Below are positions 1 through 8,679 of a stretch of 64,000 nucleotides of DNA, piece by piece. The number at the start of each line of letters is the position of its first letter. Position 1 is the first letter of the stretch. Source of the stretch: Fibrella rubiginis (GTDB taxonomy: Bacteria > Bacteroidota > Bacteroidia > Cytophagales > Spirosomataceae); the NCBI RefSeq assembly GCF_017353185.1, contig NZ_JAFMYV010000006.1:124001-188000 (forward strand), in the 5' to 3' direction. The notes under the pieces were generated by a model. It saw nothing but the letters and a program-made list of their open reading frames with translations, searched no databases and was not told the origin of the DNA. The position numbers and the translations under genes were made by a program.

Positions 1-431
1 GCTTTGTGGATCAGGACCTCGACGCGCAATACCGTTCTGAGCAGCGCACAGGGCGCGTTATTCTCTATTTCTCAGTGCTGGCTATCCTGATTTCGTGCCT
101 GGGTCTGTTTGGACTGGCGGCCTTTACCGCCGAAATCCGCACGAAAGAAATCGGCGTGCGCAAGGTGCTGGGAGCGTCGGTGGGTAGCATTGTGGCGCTG
201 CTCAGTGGCGATTTTCTGAAGCTGGTGGTGGTGGCTATTTTGGTCGCTTCGCCGCTGGCGTGGTGGGGCATGAATACCTGGCTACAGGCATTTGCCTACA
301 AGATCACCATCAGCTGGGGCATCTTTGCCGGGGCGGGCGCACTGGCAGTGGGTATTGCCCTGCTCACGGTGAGCTTCCAGAGCGTCAAAGCCGCCGTGGC
401 TGACCCGGTAAAGAGTTTGCGGAGCGAGTAA
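1..431 (+). CDS. FtsX-family ABC transporter permease, C-terminal part (5'-truncated)
   Basis: The reading frame is open from the window edge (the codon before the apparent GTG start encodes Phe), so this is only the last ~142 residues of a longer protein. It contains one complete FtsX domain. A membrane segment (LYFSVLAILISCLGLFGLAAF) is followed by the loop motif RTKEIGVRKVLGAS, two further membrane segments, and the C-terminal end NPVKSLRSE shared with the other permeases in this window. Such MacB/FtsX-type permeases sit in the inner membrane and couple an ATPase to export or to mechanical work on envelope substrates. No ATPase gene is visible here. A second permease follows at 760, after a small gene, on the same strand. 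Confidence 0.9.
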   Translation, partial: FVDQDLDAQYRSEQRTGRVILYFSVLAILISCLGLFGLAAFTAEIRTKEIGVRKVLGASVGSIVALLSGDFLKLVVVAILVASPLAWWGMNTWLQAFAYKITISWGIFAGAGALAVGIALLTVSFQSVKAAVADPVKSLRSE

Positions 432-444
432 ACCCTAAACAACT

Positions 445-738
445 ATGTCCTACATCGCTATTCCTATCCCCAACATTCCTGGTAAGCAGGAAATTGAGAT
501 TGAGGTGAGTATCAACGGGCAAAAGCAGGCCCTGCACTACCGCGTCGAGCTGTTTTACTGGGCCGACTGCCGGACCGCAACTTTTGACCGCGTAGCGTGC
601 ATCCGCGAAATGTTATCGGGCTATGACCAGGACTGGTCGCTCTACTACATTGGCGAACCCACCGACGATTTTGTGCCCATCACCTTCGTGCGCAAGGAAG
701 ACCTTACCATTCAACGCCACCTGCGCCAGCTGGCCTAA
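445..738 (+). CDS. Small hypothetical protein between two permeases
   Basis: 97 residues, starting at ATG (MSYIAIPIPNIPGK) 13 bases after the previous stop and ending 21 bases before the next permease, so it is probably co-transcribed with both. I recognise no family. The sequence is soluble-looking and beta-rich at the start (EIEIEVSINGQ), with an aromatic/acidic middle (ELFYWADC, DQDWSLYYIGEP). There is no signal peptide or membrane segment. Codon usage resembles the flanking genes, which supports it being real. A cytoplasmic accessory role for the permeases is only a guess from position. Confidence 0.65.
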   Translation: MSYIAIPIPNIPGKQEIEIEVSINGQKQALHYRVELFYWADCRTATFDRVACIREMLSGYDQDWSLYYIGEPTDDFVPITFVRKEDLTIQRHLRQLA

Positions 739-759
739 ATTTTTACCATACTATACGTT

Positions 760-3165
760 ATGCTTCGAAACTACATAACCATCGCCCTGCGTAACCTGCG
801 CAAAAACCAGGCATATGCCCTTATCAATATCACGGGCCTGGGGCTGGGTGTTGGCTGTGCGCTACTACTATTTGCCCTGGTGCGCTACCATTTTCAGACC
901 GACCGGCACCACGCCAGGTTTGACCGCATTTACCGGATTACGACGCTGTTTAATCTGCCCGACGGCGCATTCCATACCCCCGGCGTACCAATGGTTTTTG
1001 GCAAGACCCTCCGCACCGATTACCCCGACATAGAACAGGTAGCCATGCTCGACGAGTGGGAAGACCCCATGGTGGCCGTGGCGGCAGGCGGGCAGGTCGA
1101 CAGGAAGTTTAAAGACAGTCATACGAAAGGTGCTTTTGTCGAACCCGCCTACTTCAACCTGTTCGACTACACCTGGCTGTCGGGTGGCCCTGCCGACCTG
1201 AATCAGCCGGGCACGGTGGTGCTGGAAGCCAAGCTGGCCAAGCGGTATTTTGGCACGACAAACGCCGTGGGCAAGACCCTCAAACTCGACGCCCGCTACC
1301 CCGTTCGGGTGGTCGGTGTCTTTGCCGACTACCGCGACAACACGGACTTTGGCTACACTATTATGCCTTCCTGGGCATCCTGGGAGGGTATGCACGGCCA
1401 GAAGATGCTCGACGATTTCAACAATATCAACAGCAGCACCCTCTGCTTTGTCCTGCTCAATAACCGCTTTACCGCTGCCAACTGGGCGCAGCAGATGTTG
1501 ACGTTCGTGAAAAAACACAAGAACGCTGAAGGGGCCGCCGTTACACGCTGGTCCATGCAACCCCTGGCCGACGTTCACTTCTCGACCGAACATGGTGGGG
1601 TAAGCCGGGGGCTACTGGCGTCGTTGTTCGCCATTGGCTTGCTGCTGATTGGTACGGCCTGCATCAACTTTGTGAACCTGGCTACAGCGCAGGCGCTGAA
1701 CCGGTCGCGTGAGGTAGGCGTGCGGAAAGTGCTGGGCAGCACGCGGGGGCAGTTATTTAGTCAGTTTTTGGGCGAAACTACGGTGATTGTATTACTGGCT
1801 ACGGCGGCAGGACTGCTCATTTTCAGCTACGGGTTGCAACTGACACAAACCTATTTGCACGGCGCATTCAGGTTTACCTTCTACTTTGAACCCGCGCTTA
1901 TAGCCTGGCTGGGCCTGATTCTGCTGGGTGTGGTGCTGCTGGCGGGGCTATACCCGGCGCTGGTGCTGGCGGGTTTCAAGCCTGTGGTAGCGCTGGCGGG
2001 CAAAATCACCTCTCGGCAGGCAGGGGGTTTTGCGGTACGGCGAGGGCTGGTCGTAGCCCAGTTTGCCATTTCGCAGGTGCTGGTGATCGGGCTGGTGGTC
2101 GTGAGCAGTCAGTTGGCGTATGTGCGCAACAAAGACCTTGGTTTCATCCGGCACGCTATCCTGACGGTTCGGTTGCCGTTTGTTCCACAGCAGGACCTGA
2201 CCAAAATGCGGACGTTTAAACAACTGGCGCAGGCCCTGCCCAATGTGCAGAAGTTTAGTTATTCGATGAGTGGTGCGCCCCAGTCGGGCTGGGAAAGCAA
2301 CACCCAAATTCAGTACGACACGCGCGCTGAAGAAGAGAAATGGCAGGTGCAGCAGGCCCGTTTCGATGCGGATTACGTCGACCTCTACGGCCTTAAGCTG
2401 GTGGCCGGCCGTAACATGCAGCCCTCCGACACCGCGCGCGAAGCCCTTGTCAATGAGACTTTTGTCCGGAAAATTGGCGCTAAATCACCCGCCGACGTGC
2501 TGGGCAAATTCATTCATCAGGATAGCAGCCGTCGCAACTACGAAATTGTGGGTGTGATGAAAGACTACAATCAGTTATCGCTGAAGCAGGAGATCAAGCC
2601 GTTGTTCATTACCACGCGGGCCGCCAACTATTATGCCGCCAACATCCAGGTACAAACGGGCAATTTCCAGCAGGTAATCAGTCAGCTGGGAGCCCTTTAC
2701 AACCGCGTATACCCCGACAGCTATTTTGATAGCCGGTTTGTGGACGATGAGATTGAAGAAAGATACCAGGAAGAGCAAACGATGGGCAAGCTCGTCAACT
2801 TCTTTGCGGCCGTGGCCCTGCTGATTGGCTGTATGGGTTTGTATGGTCTGGTACTGTTCATGGTGTCGCAGAAGACCAAGGAAATTGGCGTACGGAAGGT
2901 GCTGGGAGCCAGTATGGGCAGTATTCTGTGGCTGTTTGGGCGGGAGTTTTCGCGGCTTATTGCTATCGCGTTTGTGCTGGCCGTGCCGGTGGCCTGGTGG
3001 GTAATGCGGGGCTGGCTTCAAACGTTTGAATACAAGATCAACCTTGGCCCCGGCGTCTTCGCGCTGGCGCTACTGGCCACCGTTATAGTAGCCGCCCTCA
3101 CCGTCTCGTTCCAAAGCATTCGCGCCGCGCTAATGAACCCGGTAAAGAGTCTGCGGAGCGAGTGA
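760..3165 (+). CDS. FtsX/MacB-type ABC transporter permease
   Basis: 801 residues with the layout of Bacteroidota MacB-like permeases. The conserved start MLRNYITIALRNLRKNQAY leads into the first membrane helix. A large periplasmic core (MacB_PCD, roughly residues 45-270) is followed by a first FtsX domain (about 285-410, with REVGVRKVLGS). A second periplasmic core and a second FtsX domain (about 680-800, with KTKEIGVRKVLGAS) complete it, and the protein ends NPVKSLRSE. It sits in the inner membrane. The substrate is unknown; the family includes macrolide/peptide exporters and lipoprotein-release systems. A partner ATPase would have to be encoded elsewhere. A perfect hairpin follows the stop. 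Confidence 0.93.
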   Translation: MLRNYITIALRNLRKNQAYALINITGLGLGVGCALLLFALVRYHFQTDRHHARFDRIYRITTLFNLPDGAFHTPGVPMVFGKTLRTDYPDIEQVAMLDEWEDPMVAVAAGGQVDRKFKDSHTKGAFVEPAYFNLFDYTWLSGGPADLNQPGTVVLEAKLAKRYFGTTNAVGKTLKLDARYPVRVVGVFADYRDNTDFGYTIMPSWASWEGMHGQKMLDDFNNINSSTLCFVLLNNRFTAANWAQQMLTFVKKHKNAEGAAVTRWSMQPLADVHFSTEHGGVSRGLLASLFAIGLLLIGTACINFVNLATAQALNRSREVGVRKVLGSTRGQLFSQFLGETTVIVLLATAAGLLIFSYGLQLTQTYLHGAFRFTFYFEPALIAWLGLILLGVVLLAGLYPALVLAGFKPVVALAGKITSRQAGGFAVRRGLVVAQFAISQVLVIGLVVVSSQLAYVRNKDLGFIRHAILTVRLPFVPQQDLTKMRTFKQLAQALPNVQKFSYSMSGAPQSGWESNTQIQYDTRAEEEKWQVQQARFDADYVDLYGLKLVAGRNMQPSDTAREALVNETFVRKIGAKSPADVLGKFIHQDSSRRNYEIVGVMKDYNQLSLKQEIKPLFITTRAANYYAANIQVQTGNFQQVISQLGALYNRVYPDSYFDSRFVDDEIEERYQEEQTMGKLVNFFAAVALLIGCMGLYGLVLFMVSQKTKEIGVRKVLGASMGSILWLFGREFSRLIAIAFVLAVPVAWWVMRGWLQTFEYKINLGPGVFALALLATVIVAALTVSFQSIRAALMNPVKSLRSE

Positions 3166-3169
3166 CCAT

Positions 3170-3204
3170 AAACCTGTAAGGTTCCCTTCTAACCTTACAG
3201 GTTT
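3170..3204. terminator. Bidirectional hairpin terminator between convergent genes
   Basis: Arms AAACCTGTAAGGTT (3170-3183) and AACCTTACAGGTTT (3191-3204) pair perfectly over 14 bp around a 7-base loop, and AAAA follows on the plus strand. It starts 4 bases after the permease stop and overlaps the last codons of the convergent gene at 3195, so it can serve both transcripts. Confidence 0.75.
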
Positions 3205-3644
3205 AAAAACTGCGCCAAATCCAGATCTAACAACGCTGAGAATGAACTGGTTGTAGCCACGCCACCATCCCCTTTGCAATAACGAAGCCACTCATTGGTT
3301 TTGTAGTTATAAACAAAGCCTTCCATAATTCCATACAGCTCAGCATCAATTAGTTGTATTACTTTTTGCAGGTCTTCCTTCTGCCCTTTCGAATGACAAA
3401 CTTCAATGATAATTGGCGTTTCGTCGGTTGTATTGTTGCAAAGGGAGAGGTCTGGTACCGGACTGGCTTTCCCCTCATCGAGCATTGTTTCAGGCAGGGG
3501 TTCAAGACTAATGCTGTGCTCTTTATAGTACAAAATTCCCAGTCCGGTGGTAAGTTGGGCAATAACCCGCTGATGGATAGCGGGAGCCCAAACAACCTGA
3601 TCGTCATGCACAATGGAGGGGGTTGTTACCGGAGGGAAATACAT
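3195..3644 (-). CDS. Uma2-family (DUF820-like) putative PD-(D/E)XK endonuclease
   Basis: 149 residues. The segment VPDLSLCNNTTDETPIIIEV matches the core of Uma2 proteins: an Asp in a PDL strand, then a Glu in an IIIEV strand. The downstream Lys (QKVIQL) and Tyr (LYGI) are where the family keeps its conserved helix. The family has a restriction-endonuclease fold, but its cellular role is not established. It is shorter than many members (about 190 aa), mainly at the N terminus. Base composition is visibly lower in GC than the permease next door, which fits lateral acquisition. A TATCTTTG promoter-like box lies just upstream (3669-3676). Confidence 0.75.
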   Translation of the reverse strand: MYFPPVTTPSIVHDDQVVWAPAIHQRVIAQLTTGLGILYYKEHSISLEPLPETMLDEGKASPVPDLSLCNNTTDETPIIIEVCHSKGQKEDLQKVIQLIDAELYGIMEGFVYNYKTNEWLRYCKGDGGVATTSSFSALLDLDLAQFLNL

Positions 3645-3668
3645 ATGCGTTTATAAACTTGACATAAA

Positions 3669-3676
3669 CAAAGATA
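3669..3676 (-). promoter_or_regulatory. Candidate Bacteroidota -7 box (TATCTTTG) for the Uma2-like gene
   Basis: On the minus strand the octamer TATCTTTG matches the Bacteroidota -7 consensus TAnnTTTG and lies 25 bases before the ATG at 3644. I see no clear TTTG -33 element at 19-21 bases, so this is only half a promoter. Confidence 0.4.
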
Positions 3677-3879
3677 GCTAAACACAGGACATGCTCCTAC
3701 CTCACTCTGACCCTGCACCAATTACAGCATAACTGCCTGTAAGCCAGCTTCGACGCGCTAAATTTATGAGCCGTTTAGTAAATACCCCGGTGGTAGTTTG
3801 TGGAATATCGACTCAACTGAATCCTCTTGATTAATGACAATACCCGAGCGGACTTTTTTTGACTCAACCACCTACACGT

Positions 3880-4953
3880 ATGTTGCGCTGGTGCCTGTTG
3901 CTGGGCGGATTTTTTCTGTCTGTGCCGGTCTGGGGTCAGGCGGCGGGCGGAAACGGTTTGCAGGGCGAATATTACAACGGCCCGGCCTTCAACCGGAAGG
4001 TGCTGGTACGAACCGATAAACTGGTTGACTTTTCATGGGACGGCTACACCCTGCCCGCTGCTGGCGTAAATCCTAAATCATTTTCCGTGCGCTGGACGGG
4101 CAAGCTCTATGCCCCCGTGAGCGGCCCATACAAATTCACGGCGGTAGTGGACGACGGTATGCGCATCTGGGTAGATGGCAAACTGGCCATGGACGAATGG
4201 CGCTACCGGAAGCAGAAAGTTTACGGACAGGCGGTAGCCCTCAAAGCGGGCCAATTCTACGATCTCAAAATCGAGTATTACAACGCCGGTAATGGTGGCT
4301 ATGCCCAGCTAAACTGGAACCTGGTGAACGAGTCGGGCAAGAAGCCGGCGTTTGAAAACGCACCACAGCAGAAAGTGTCCGCCCAGTTTCTGTACAATGG
4401 CCCACTACCTAAATCATCACCTCCGCCTGCACCCAAACCAGTACCGCCACCCACGCCGAAGCCAAAACCAGCACTGCCCGTTTCGCCGATTATTGCCCAA
4501 AAAATGCCTCTGCTGGCACCAAAAACAGCAGTAGCCCAGCCAAGACCTAAGTCTGTGGCTACAACGACGCCCGCTCCGCCCCCGGCACAAGGTACCCCTC
4601 TACCAGAGGCGGTAGCTACAGACCTGTCTCAAAAGCGTCAGATTTTCTTTGCCCAGAGTGATTACCAACTCATGCCTTCGGCGCTTGAGGTGCTCGACAA
4701 CGTAGCGCACCTGATGACCCGCGACACTACTCTCCGACTCACCGCCGAAGGCTATACCGACAATGTAGGCGATCCCCGGCTAAACCTGACCCTGTCGGAA
4801 TACAGGGCCAGGGTCGTCCGCTCCTATTTGTGCCGGAAAGGTGTGGCCGAACGCCGCATAACCGCCGTAGGCCGTGGGAGCATCCCATCAGCAGAACCAG
4901 ATGAGACCACCCGTTCGCAGAAGCGACACGTATTGCTGTTATTTCAAAAATAA
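3880..4953 (+). CDS. PA14 domain - proline-rich linker - OmpA-like peptidoglycan-binding envelope protein
   Basis: 357 residues from the ATG at 3880, chosen because it gives a clean signal peptide (MLRWCLLLGGFFLSVPVWGQA); a TTG 21 bases upstream is less likely. A PA14 domain follows at about residues 28-150 (GLQGEYYNGPAF, SVRWTGKLYAPVSGPYKF, VDDGMRIWVDG), typical of carbohydrate-binding modules. Then comes a proline/alanine/lysine-rich linker (about 170-245). The C-terminal OmpA/MotB domain (about 255-357) has NLTLSEYRARVVRSYL and the RSQKRHVLL end. Inference: a periplasmic or outer-membrane protein that anchors to peptidoglycan through OmpA and binds a glycan through PA14. Confidence 0.85.
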   Translation: MLRWCLLLGGFFLSVPVWGQAAGGNGLQGEYYNGPAFNRKVLVRTDKLVDFSWDGYTLPAAGVNPKSFSVRWTGKLYAPVSGPYKFTAVVDDGMRIWVDGKLAMDEWRYRKQKVYGQAVALKAGQFYDLKIEYYNAGNGGYAQLNWNLVNESGKKPAFENAPQQKVSAQFLYNGPLPKSSPPPAPKPVPPPTPKPKPALPVSPIIAQKMPLLAPKTAVAQPRPKSVATTTPAPPPAQGTPLPEAVATDLSQKRQIFFAQSDYQLMPSALEVLDNVAHLMTRDTTLRLTAEGYTDNVGDPRLNLTLSEYRARVVRSYLCRKGVAERRITAVGRGSIPSAEPDETTRSQKRHVLLLFQK

Positions 4954-4998
4954 GCTGGTTGATCGAGCCGATAGCCCCTTTTATCAACGTGATCTCAA

Positions 4999-5469
4999 CT
5001 AGCCGTTGCGGGCGGCTTCCAGTGTTTGAATATCAATCTTGGTCATCTGCATCATAGCCTCCATTACACGCTTCGACTTGGTTGGATCGTCACCCTGCAA
5101 AAGCCGTCCCAGGGCAGACGGAACAATCTGCCACGACACGCCAAATTTGTCTTTGAGCCAGCCGCATTGTCCTTTTTTGCCGCCCTCTGACAATCTCTCC
5201 CAAAGTTCATCTACCTCCTGCTGGTTGTCGCAGTCAACAAACAGTGAGATGCCATCGCTAAACGTGAAGCTAGGACCACCGTTCAGCGCAAAGAATTCCT
5301 GCCCACGCAATTGAAAAGTGGCCGATAGCACTCTTCCTTCCGACGAACTGCTATTCGCGCCAATACGGTTGATGCGGTTAATTTTTGAATCGGCAAAAAT
5401 GGACGTGTAGAACGTGGCCGCCTCTTCGGCCTGATCGTTGAACGTGAGAAATGTGGTGATCTTTTGCAT
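4999..5469 (-). CDS. VOC-family (PhnB-like / 3-demethylubiquinone methyltransferase-like) protein
   Basis: 156 residues. The start MQKITTFLTFNDQAEEAATFYTSIF is the usual opening of PhnB-type vicinal-oxygen-chelate proteins. It is followed by FFALNGGPSFTFSDGISLFVDC and the end-of-domain motif GQCGWLKDKFGVSWQIVP, all characteristic of the family often labelled 3-demethylubiquinone-9 3-methyltransferase. No methyltransferase motifs are present, so that family label should not be taken as function. Cytoplasmic single-domain protein of typical length. It converges with the PA14-OmpA gene with a 45-base gap and no strong hairpin there. Confidence 0.88.
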   Translation of the reverse strand: MQKITTFLTFNDQAEEAATFYTSIFADSKINRINRIGANSSSSEGRVLSATFQLRGQEFFALNGGPSFTFSDGISLFVDCDNQQEVDELWERLSEGGKKGQCGWLKDKFGVSWQIVPSALGRLLQGDDPTKSKRVMEAMMQMTKIDIQTLEAARNG

Positions 5470-5590
5470 GTTGTTTACAGTTGATTGCTACACTGTAAAT
5501 CTATCACAGACAGCATTGGCGCAAAGGGTGAGTAAAGGACAAAAGCAGGGGGTGAAAGAGACAAGGTTTGTGTCCAGTGTTCAAACGGCC

Positions 5591-5648
5591 AACGTCCGGG
5601 GTATACAGGCCAAAATCAGCTGATTTTAGCCTGTATACCCCGGACGTT
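5591..5648. terminator. Long near-perfect palindrome downstream of the curli operon
   Basis: The stretch beginning AACGTCCGGGGTATACAGGC at 5591 is mirrored up to 5648 with one mismatch, giving a ~28-bp stem with essentially no loop (centre TCAGCTGA). It lies 13 bases after the stop of the beta-propeller gene that ends the curli operon, so it is the probable operon terminator. It has no obvious internal word repeat, unlike several other hairpins in this window. Confidence 0.75.
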
Positions 5649-5661
5649 AAGCGGCCAGTCC

Positions 5662-7167
5662 CTACCGCCAGTAGGGCATTTCGCCGTTGGTAATCAGCGT
5701 GGTACGGTTGCGGCCGTCCAGGTCCAGCACCACAATGCTCCGCACACCCGTACCCGTGTTGTCGGTATTGGTGAAGATCAGCTTGCTGCCCGTGGGGTCG
5801 TAGCGGGGATCAAGATCGTTGGTGCCGGCGGGCTTGGTCGTTACGTTGTTGTTACCCCCCGTCGACGTGGCCGTTACCTCTGTTAAGGCGTTGTTGCTTA
5901 AATCCAGGCGGTAAATACGAGCATCGGCCTGCCGACCCTGCTCGTTGCGGAGGTCGCCCTGGTCAATGGTAAATACCAGTTGCTTGCCATCGAGCGAGAA
6001 CACCGGGTTACCCACGCGGTTGTTTTCGCGTTTGAGTAGCGTCTGCGGGTCGGTACCGTTGACCGGAATCAGGGCCAGTTCGTTGTTGTAATAGCCTGAC
6101 GTAGTCCGGGCTACAATCCGGTTGGTTTGTCCCGACCAGGTACAACCGGCAAACTGCCGCCCCGGTGCGCTTGCCACCAGCCGTAACCCTGTGCCGTCAG
6201 TACGAACAGCATACAGCTTATCGCCGGCAGGATACACCAGTTGTGTACCGTCGGGCGACCAGGTGAACGAGAGGTCCAGCGCCGACAGACCCGACAGCGG
6301 CACCGACGTTACACGGCGTTGGTTGCTGCCGTCGGGGTTCATGATGTAGAGGTTCAGTTCTGTATCGACGTTCGAAATGTAGGCGATCAGCTTCCGGTCA
6401 GGTGAACCAATGGGGCGCCAGTTGTTGCCGGCGGTGGTCAGTTGTAGTGGAGCGTCGGTGCCGTTGGCGGCTGCAAAAATCTGAAGCTGACCGTTCACCC
6501 GGCGGGCAAATACGTAGGGCAGATCAGGAAATGCGGCCGTGCGAAACGAGAACAGCGGACTGTTTACCGTATTGACACCATCGCGGGCGGTGACCTGCCA
6601 GACGTAGGTAACGTTGTAATCCAGATTCCTAACCACCACCGAGTCGGCCAGGATATTGGTAAACGACTGGGTGGCCGCCGTACTGCCTTCGCGGAACAGC
6701 TGCACATCGTACCGCAACGTATCGCGGCCGGGGTCAGTAGCGGCCCATTTCAAGGTCAGGGTAGTAGGCAAACCGCTGGTTGTCGAGACAGGCTTGACCA
6801 CCGTAGGAATGGTGGGTGGCCGGTTCTGGCTATTGTCGGTTACGAGCAAAATCGCAATCTGCGACACCGACCCCGTACTGGCATCGACGGTGACGACCTC
6901 GGTGCGGTAAGGAGCCAGCGTGGCGGTGATGGAATATTTACCCGCCGTCAGACTGTCGAATTTAAAATTACCGGTAGAGTCTGTTTCGGTAATACGGCTA
7001 CCGGGGCTGATGCGCACCAATACGCCTTTAACGGGTTTGCGCGTAGCGCTAATCAACACCTGCCCCCGAACGCTGGTGTAGACCAGCGGGTCTACCAGGG
7101 TTTCTTCGGTGCAGCTCCATAGCCCTACCAGGAGGGCTACCAGAGCAATCAAACTAAGTTTATACAT
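5662..7167 (-). CDS. Lipoprotein with CarboxypepD_reg-like, FN3-like and TolB/PD40 beta-propeller domains, last gene of the curli operon
   Basis: 501 residues. A lipoprotein signal peptide ends LVGLWSC (lipid Cys 19). Residues ~33-110 form a carboxypeptidase-regulatory-like fold (VRGQVLISATRKPVKGVLVRI, TDSTGNFKFDSLTAGKYSI). Residues ~115-210 look like fibronectin type III (TLKWAATDPGRDTLRYDVQLF). The rest is a TolB/WD40-like propeller with repeated blades such as PDRKLIAYISN, LNLYIMNPDGSNQRRVT and FTWSPDGTQLVYPAGDKLYAV. It begins 17 bases after csgG ends, so it is co-transcribed with csgBEFG. I know of no such protein in the classical csg operons. A surface-anchored curli accessory or anchoring role is inference. 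Confidence 0.85.
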   Translation of the reverse strand: MYKLSLIALVALLVGLWSCTEETLVDPLVYTSVRGQVLISATRKPVKGVLVRISPGSRITETDSTGNFKFDSLTAGKYSITATLAPYRTEVVTVDASTGSVSQIAILLVTDNSQNRPPTIPTVVKPVSTTSGLPTTLTLKWAATDPGRDTLRYDVQLFREGSTAATQSFTNILADSVVVRNLDYNVTYVWQVTARDGVNTVNSPLFSFRTAAFPDLPYVFARRVNGQLQIFAAANGTDAPLQLTTAGNNWRPIGSPDRKLIAYISNVDTELNLYIMNPDGSNQRRVTSVPLSGLSALDLSFTWSPDGTQLVYPAGDKLYAVRTDGTGLRLVASAPGRQFAGCTWSGQTNRIVARTTSGYYNNELALIPVNGTDPQTLLKRENNRVGNPVFSLDGKQLVFTIDQGDLRNEQGRQADARIYRLDLSNNALTEVTATSTGGNNNVTTKPAGTNDLDPRYDPTGSKLIFTNTDNTGTGVRSIVVLDLDGRNRTTLITNGEMPYWR

Positions 7168-7184
7168 GAGTGAGGAAGGTCAGG

Positions 7185-8660
7185 TTAAGGTTTTTTGGGT
7201 GTGGCAGGGGGCGGCGTAGCCTGTGGTGCGGGCGGTGCAGGAGCTACTGATATGGGCGTAGCTTTGCCTGGTTTCACGCGCCCAAAACGACCCAGATTAA
7301 CCGTTAAGCCCAGGGTACCCCGCAGGTAATAGTCGTTGTGCAATCCCGCCACCAGCCCGTCGATATTGTCGGAAAAGGGCAAGTGAGCTTCCAGCATGGT
7401 GCGTATGCCAATGTAGCGGTTGGGGTTATACTGCACGCCCGCCCCACCGGTAGCTTCGCCATAACGCTGCCCCCGCAAGCTATAGAACGTACCTGCCGAC
7501 CGTTGCACCAGCATACCCCCGCCCACCGTAAACAGGGGCGATACAGGTTGGTTAGGCAACGCCCGAAACAGCACGCTGGCCCCCAGGCTGCTAAACGACC
7601 GGTTCACGTCGCCGCTGGTGAGTGCGCCCGTGGCGGCATTGACCTGCAGGCCCACTACGGGTGTCAGGTAGGCTTCCAGACTCAAACCGTATCCCACCCG
7701 CGTAGCGCGTTGGGTGTAGTCGGTATAGAGTCGGGTACCGTCGATGTACGGTTGCAGGCTAAACCGGGCGGGGGCAGTGGTGCTGATGCGGGAGCCGTAG
7801 ACATCGGTCTGGCTCATCTCCGTTTTTTCGCGCTCATAGCTATCCAGCAGGGGTTTTGCCTGCGCGGCTGCTTTTTCCGAGACAGACCACAGCCCATCCT
7901 GAATACCTTCAACCACCAGGGCATATACGGCTTTTTCAATAGCCTCTGTCACCGCCATCTGACCGGGTTCAGTCGTGGTAAAACCCGTTTCAGCTTCCAG
8001 CAAGCGCTTGAAGCTTACAAACCGGAATACGCTGGCATCCACCGACTGCGACAGGATGGTTTTAGACGTGTAGATCGTCTTCAGAATTTTACCCGACCGG
8101 GTAGCTACGGCCCGCAGGTAAACCGTGACGCGGTCCTGCCGGTACTGGGTTGACCCGCCCGACGAGAAATACCGCAGCCCGGCACCACCCGTGATGATGT
8201 TGGCATCGTAGGAAACAATACCGCCTTCCAGAATAATGCCCGCAAACAGCAATGGGGGCAGGTTTTCGCCTTCCTTATACTGCGCTACGCTGGAACGCAC
8301 GATTTTGCGCTCGTTGAGCAGGTTGGCTACGTTTTCGCGCTCAATGGGCGTAAACCAGTTGCTCTCTTCCAGGGCTTTAAGCAAAATGTTGGTGGTGCCC
8401 TGCGAAATAGCCGTCGAAAAACTGGTGCCATTCTCCGACTGTTTGTACTGACCGGTCTGGTCGCGGAATTTATAAACGGCAGCCACGATCTTATCGCGGG
8501 CGGGCGGCAAACTGCGTAGGTTGGTCGTTACGGCGGTTTCTTCACCCAGCCGGGCCGAGCGAGGGCCGGTGGGCTGGTGGAAATAGGCGGCGCAGCCCGA
8601 CAGGAGCAGCGGCAGCCCAATGGCCCCCCATCGGGCCATGACTTGATACAAACGGTTCAT
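7185..8660 (-). CDS. csgG: Curli secretion channel CsgG with extra C-terminal domain
   Basis: 491 residues against about 277 in E. coli. The lipoprotein signal ends LLLSGC (Cys 23). The CsgG domain covers about residues 45-290: PPARDKIVAAVYKFRDQTGQYK, NILLKALEESNWFTPIERENVANLLNERKIV, LLFAGIILEGGIVSYDANI and TVYLRAVATRSGKILKTIYTSKTI are recognisable family blocks. CsgG forms the nonameric outer-membrane pore that exports curlin subunits. The added ~190 residues (YGLSLEAYLTPVVGLQVNAATG onwards, ending in a proline/alanine tail) look like repeated amphipathic beta strands of an outer-membrane barrel-type protein. It lies 19 bases downstream of csgF. Confidence 0.93.
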   Translation of the reverse strand: MNRLYQVMARWGAIGLPLLLSGCAAYFHQPTGPRSARLGEETAVTTNLRSLPPARDKIVAAVYKFRDQTGQYKQSENGTSFSTAISQGTTNILLKALEESNWFTPIERENVANLLNERKIVRSSVAQYKEGENLPPLLFAGIILEGGIVSYDANIITGGAGLRYFSSGGSTQYRQDRVTVYLRAVATRSGKILKTIYTSKTILSQSVDASVFRFVSFKRLLEAETGFTTTEPGQMAVTEAIEKAVYALVVEGIQDGLWSVSEKAAAQAKPLLDSYEREKTEMSQTDVYGSRISTTAPARFSLQPYIDGTRLYTDYTQRATRVGYGLSLEAYLTPVVGLQVNAATGALTSGDVNRSFSSLGASVLFRALPNQPVSPLFTVGGGMLVQRSAGTFYSLRGQRYGEATGGAGVQYNPNRYIGIRTMLEAHLPFSDNIDGLVAGLHNDYYLRGTLGLTVNLGRFGRVKPGKATPISVAPAPPAPQATPPPATPKKP

Positions 8661-8679
8661 AAATTGGTGGTAAAGCGAC

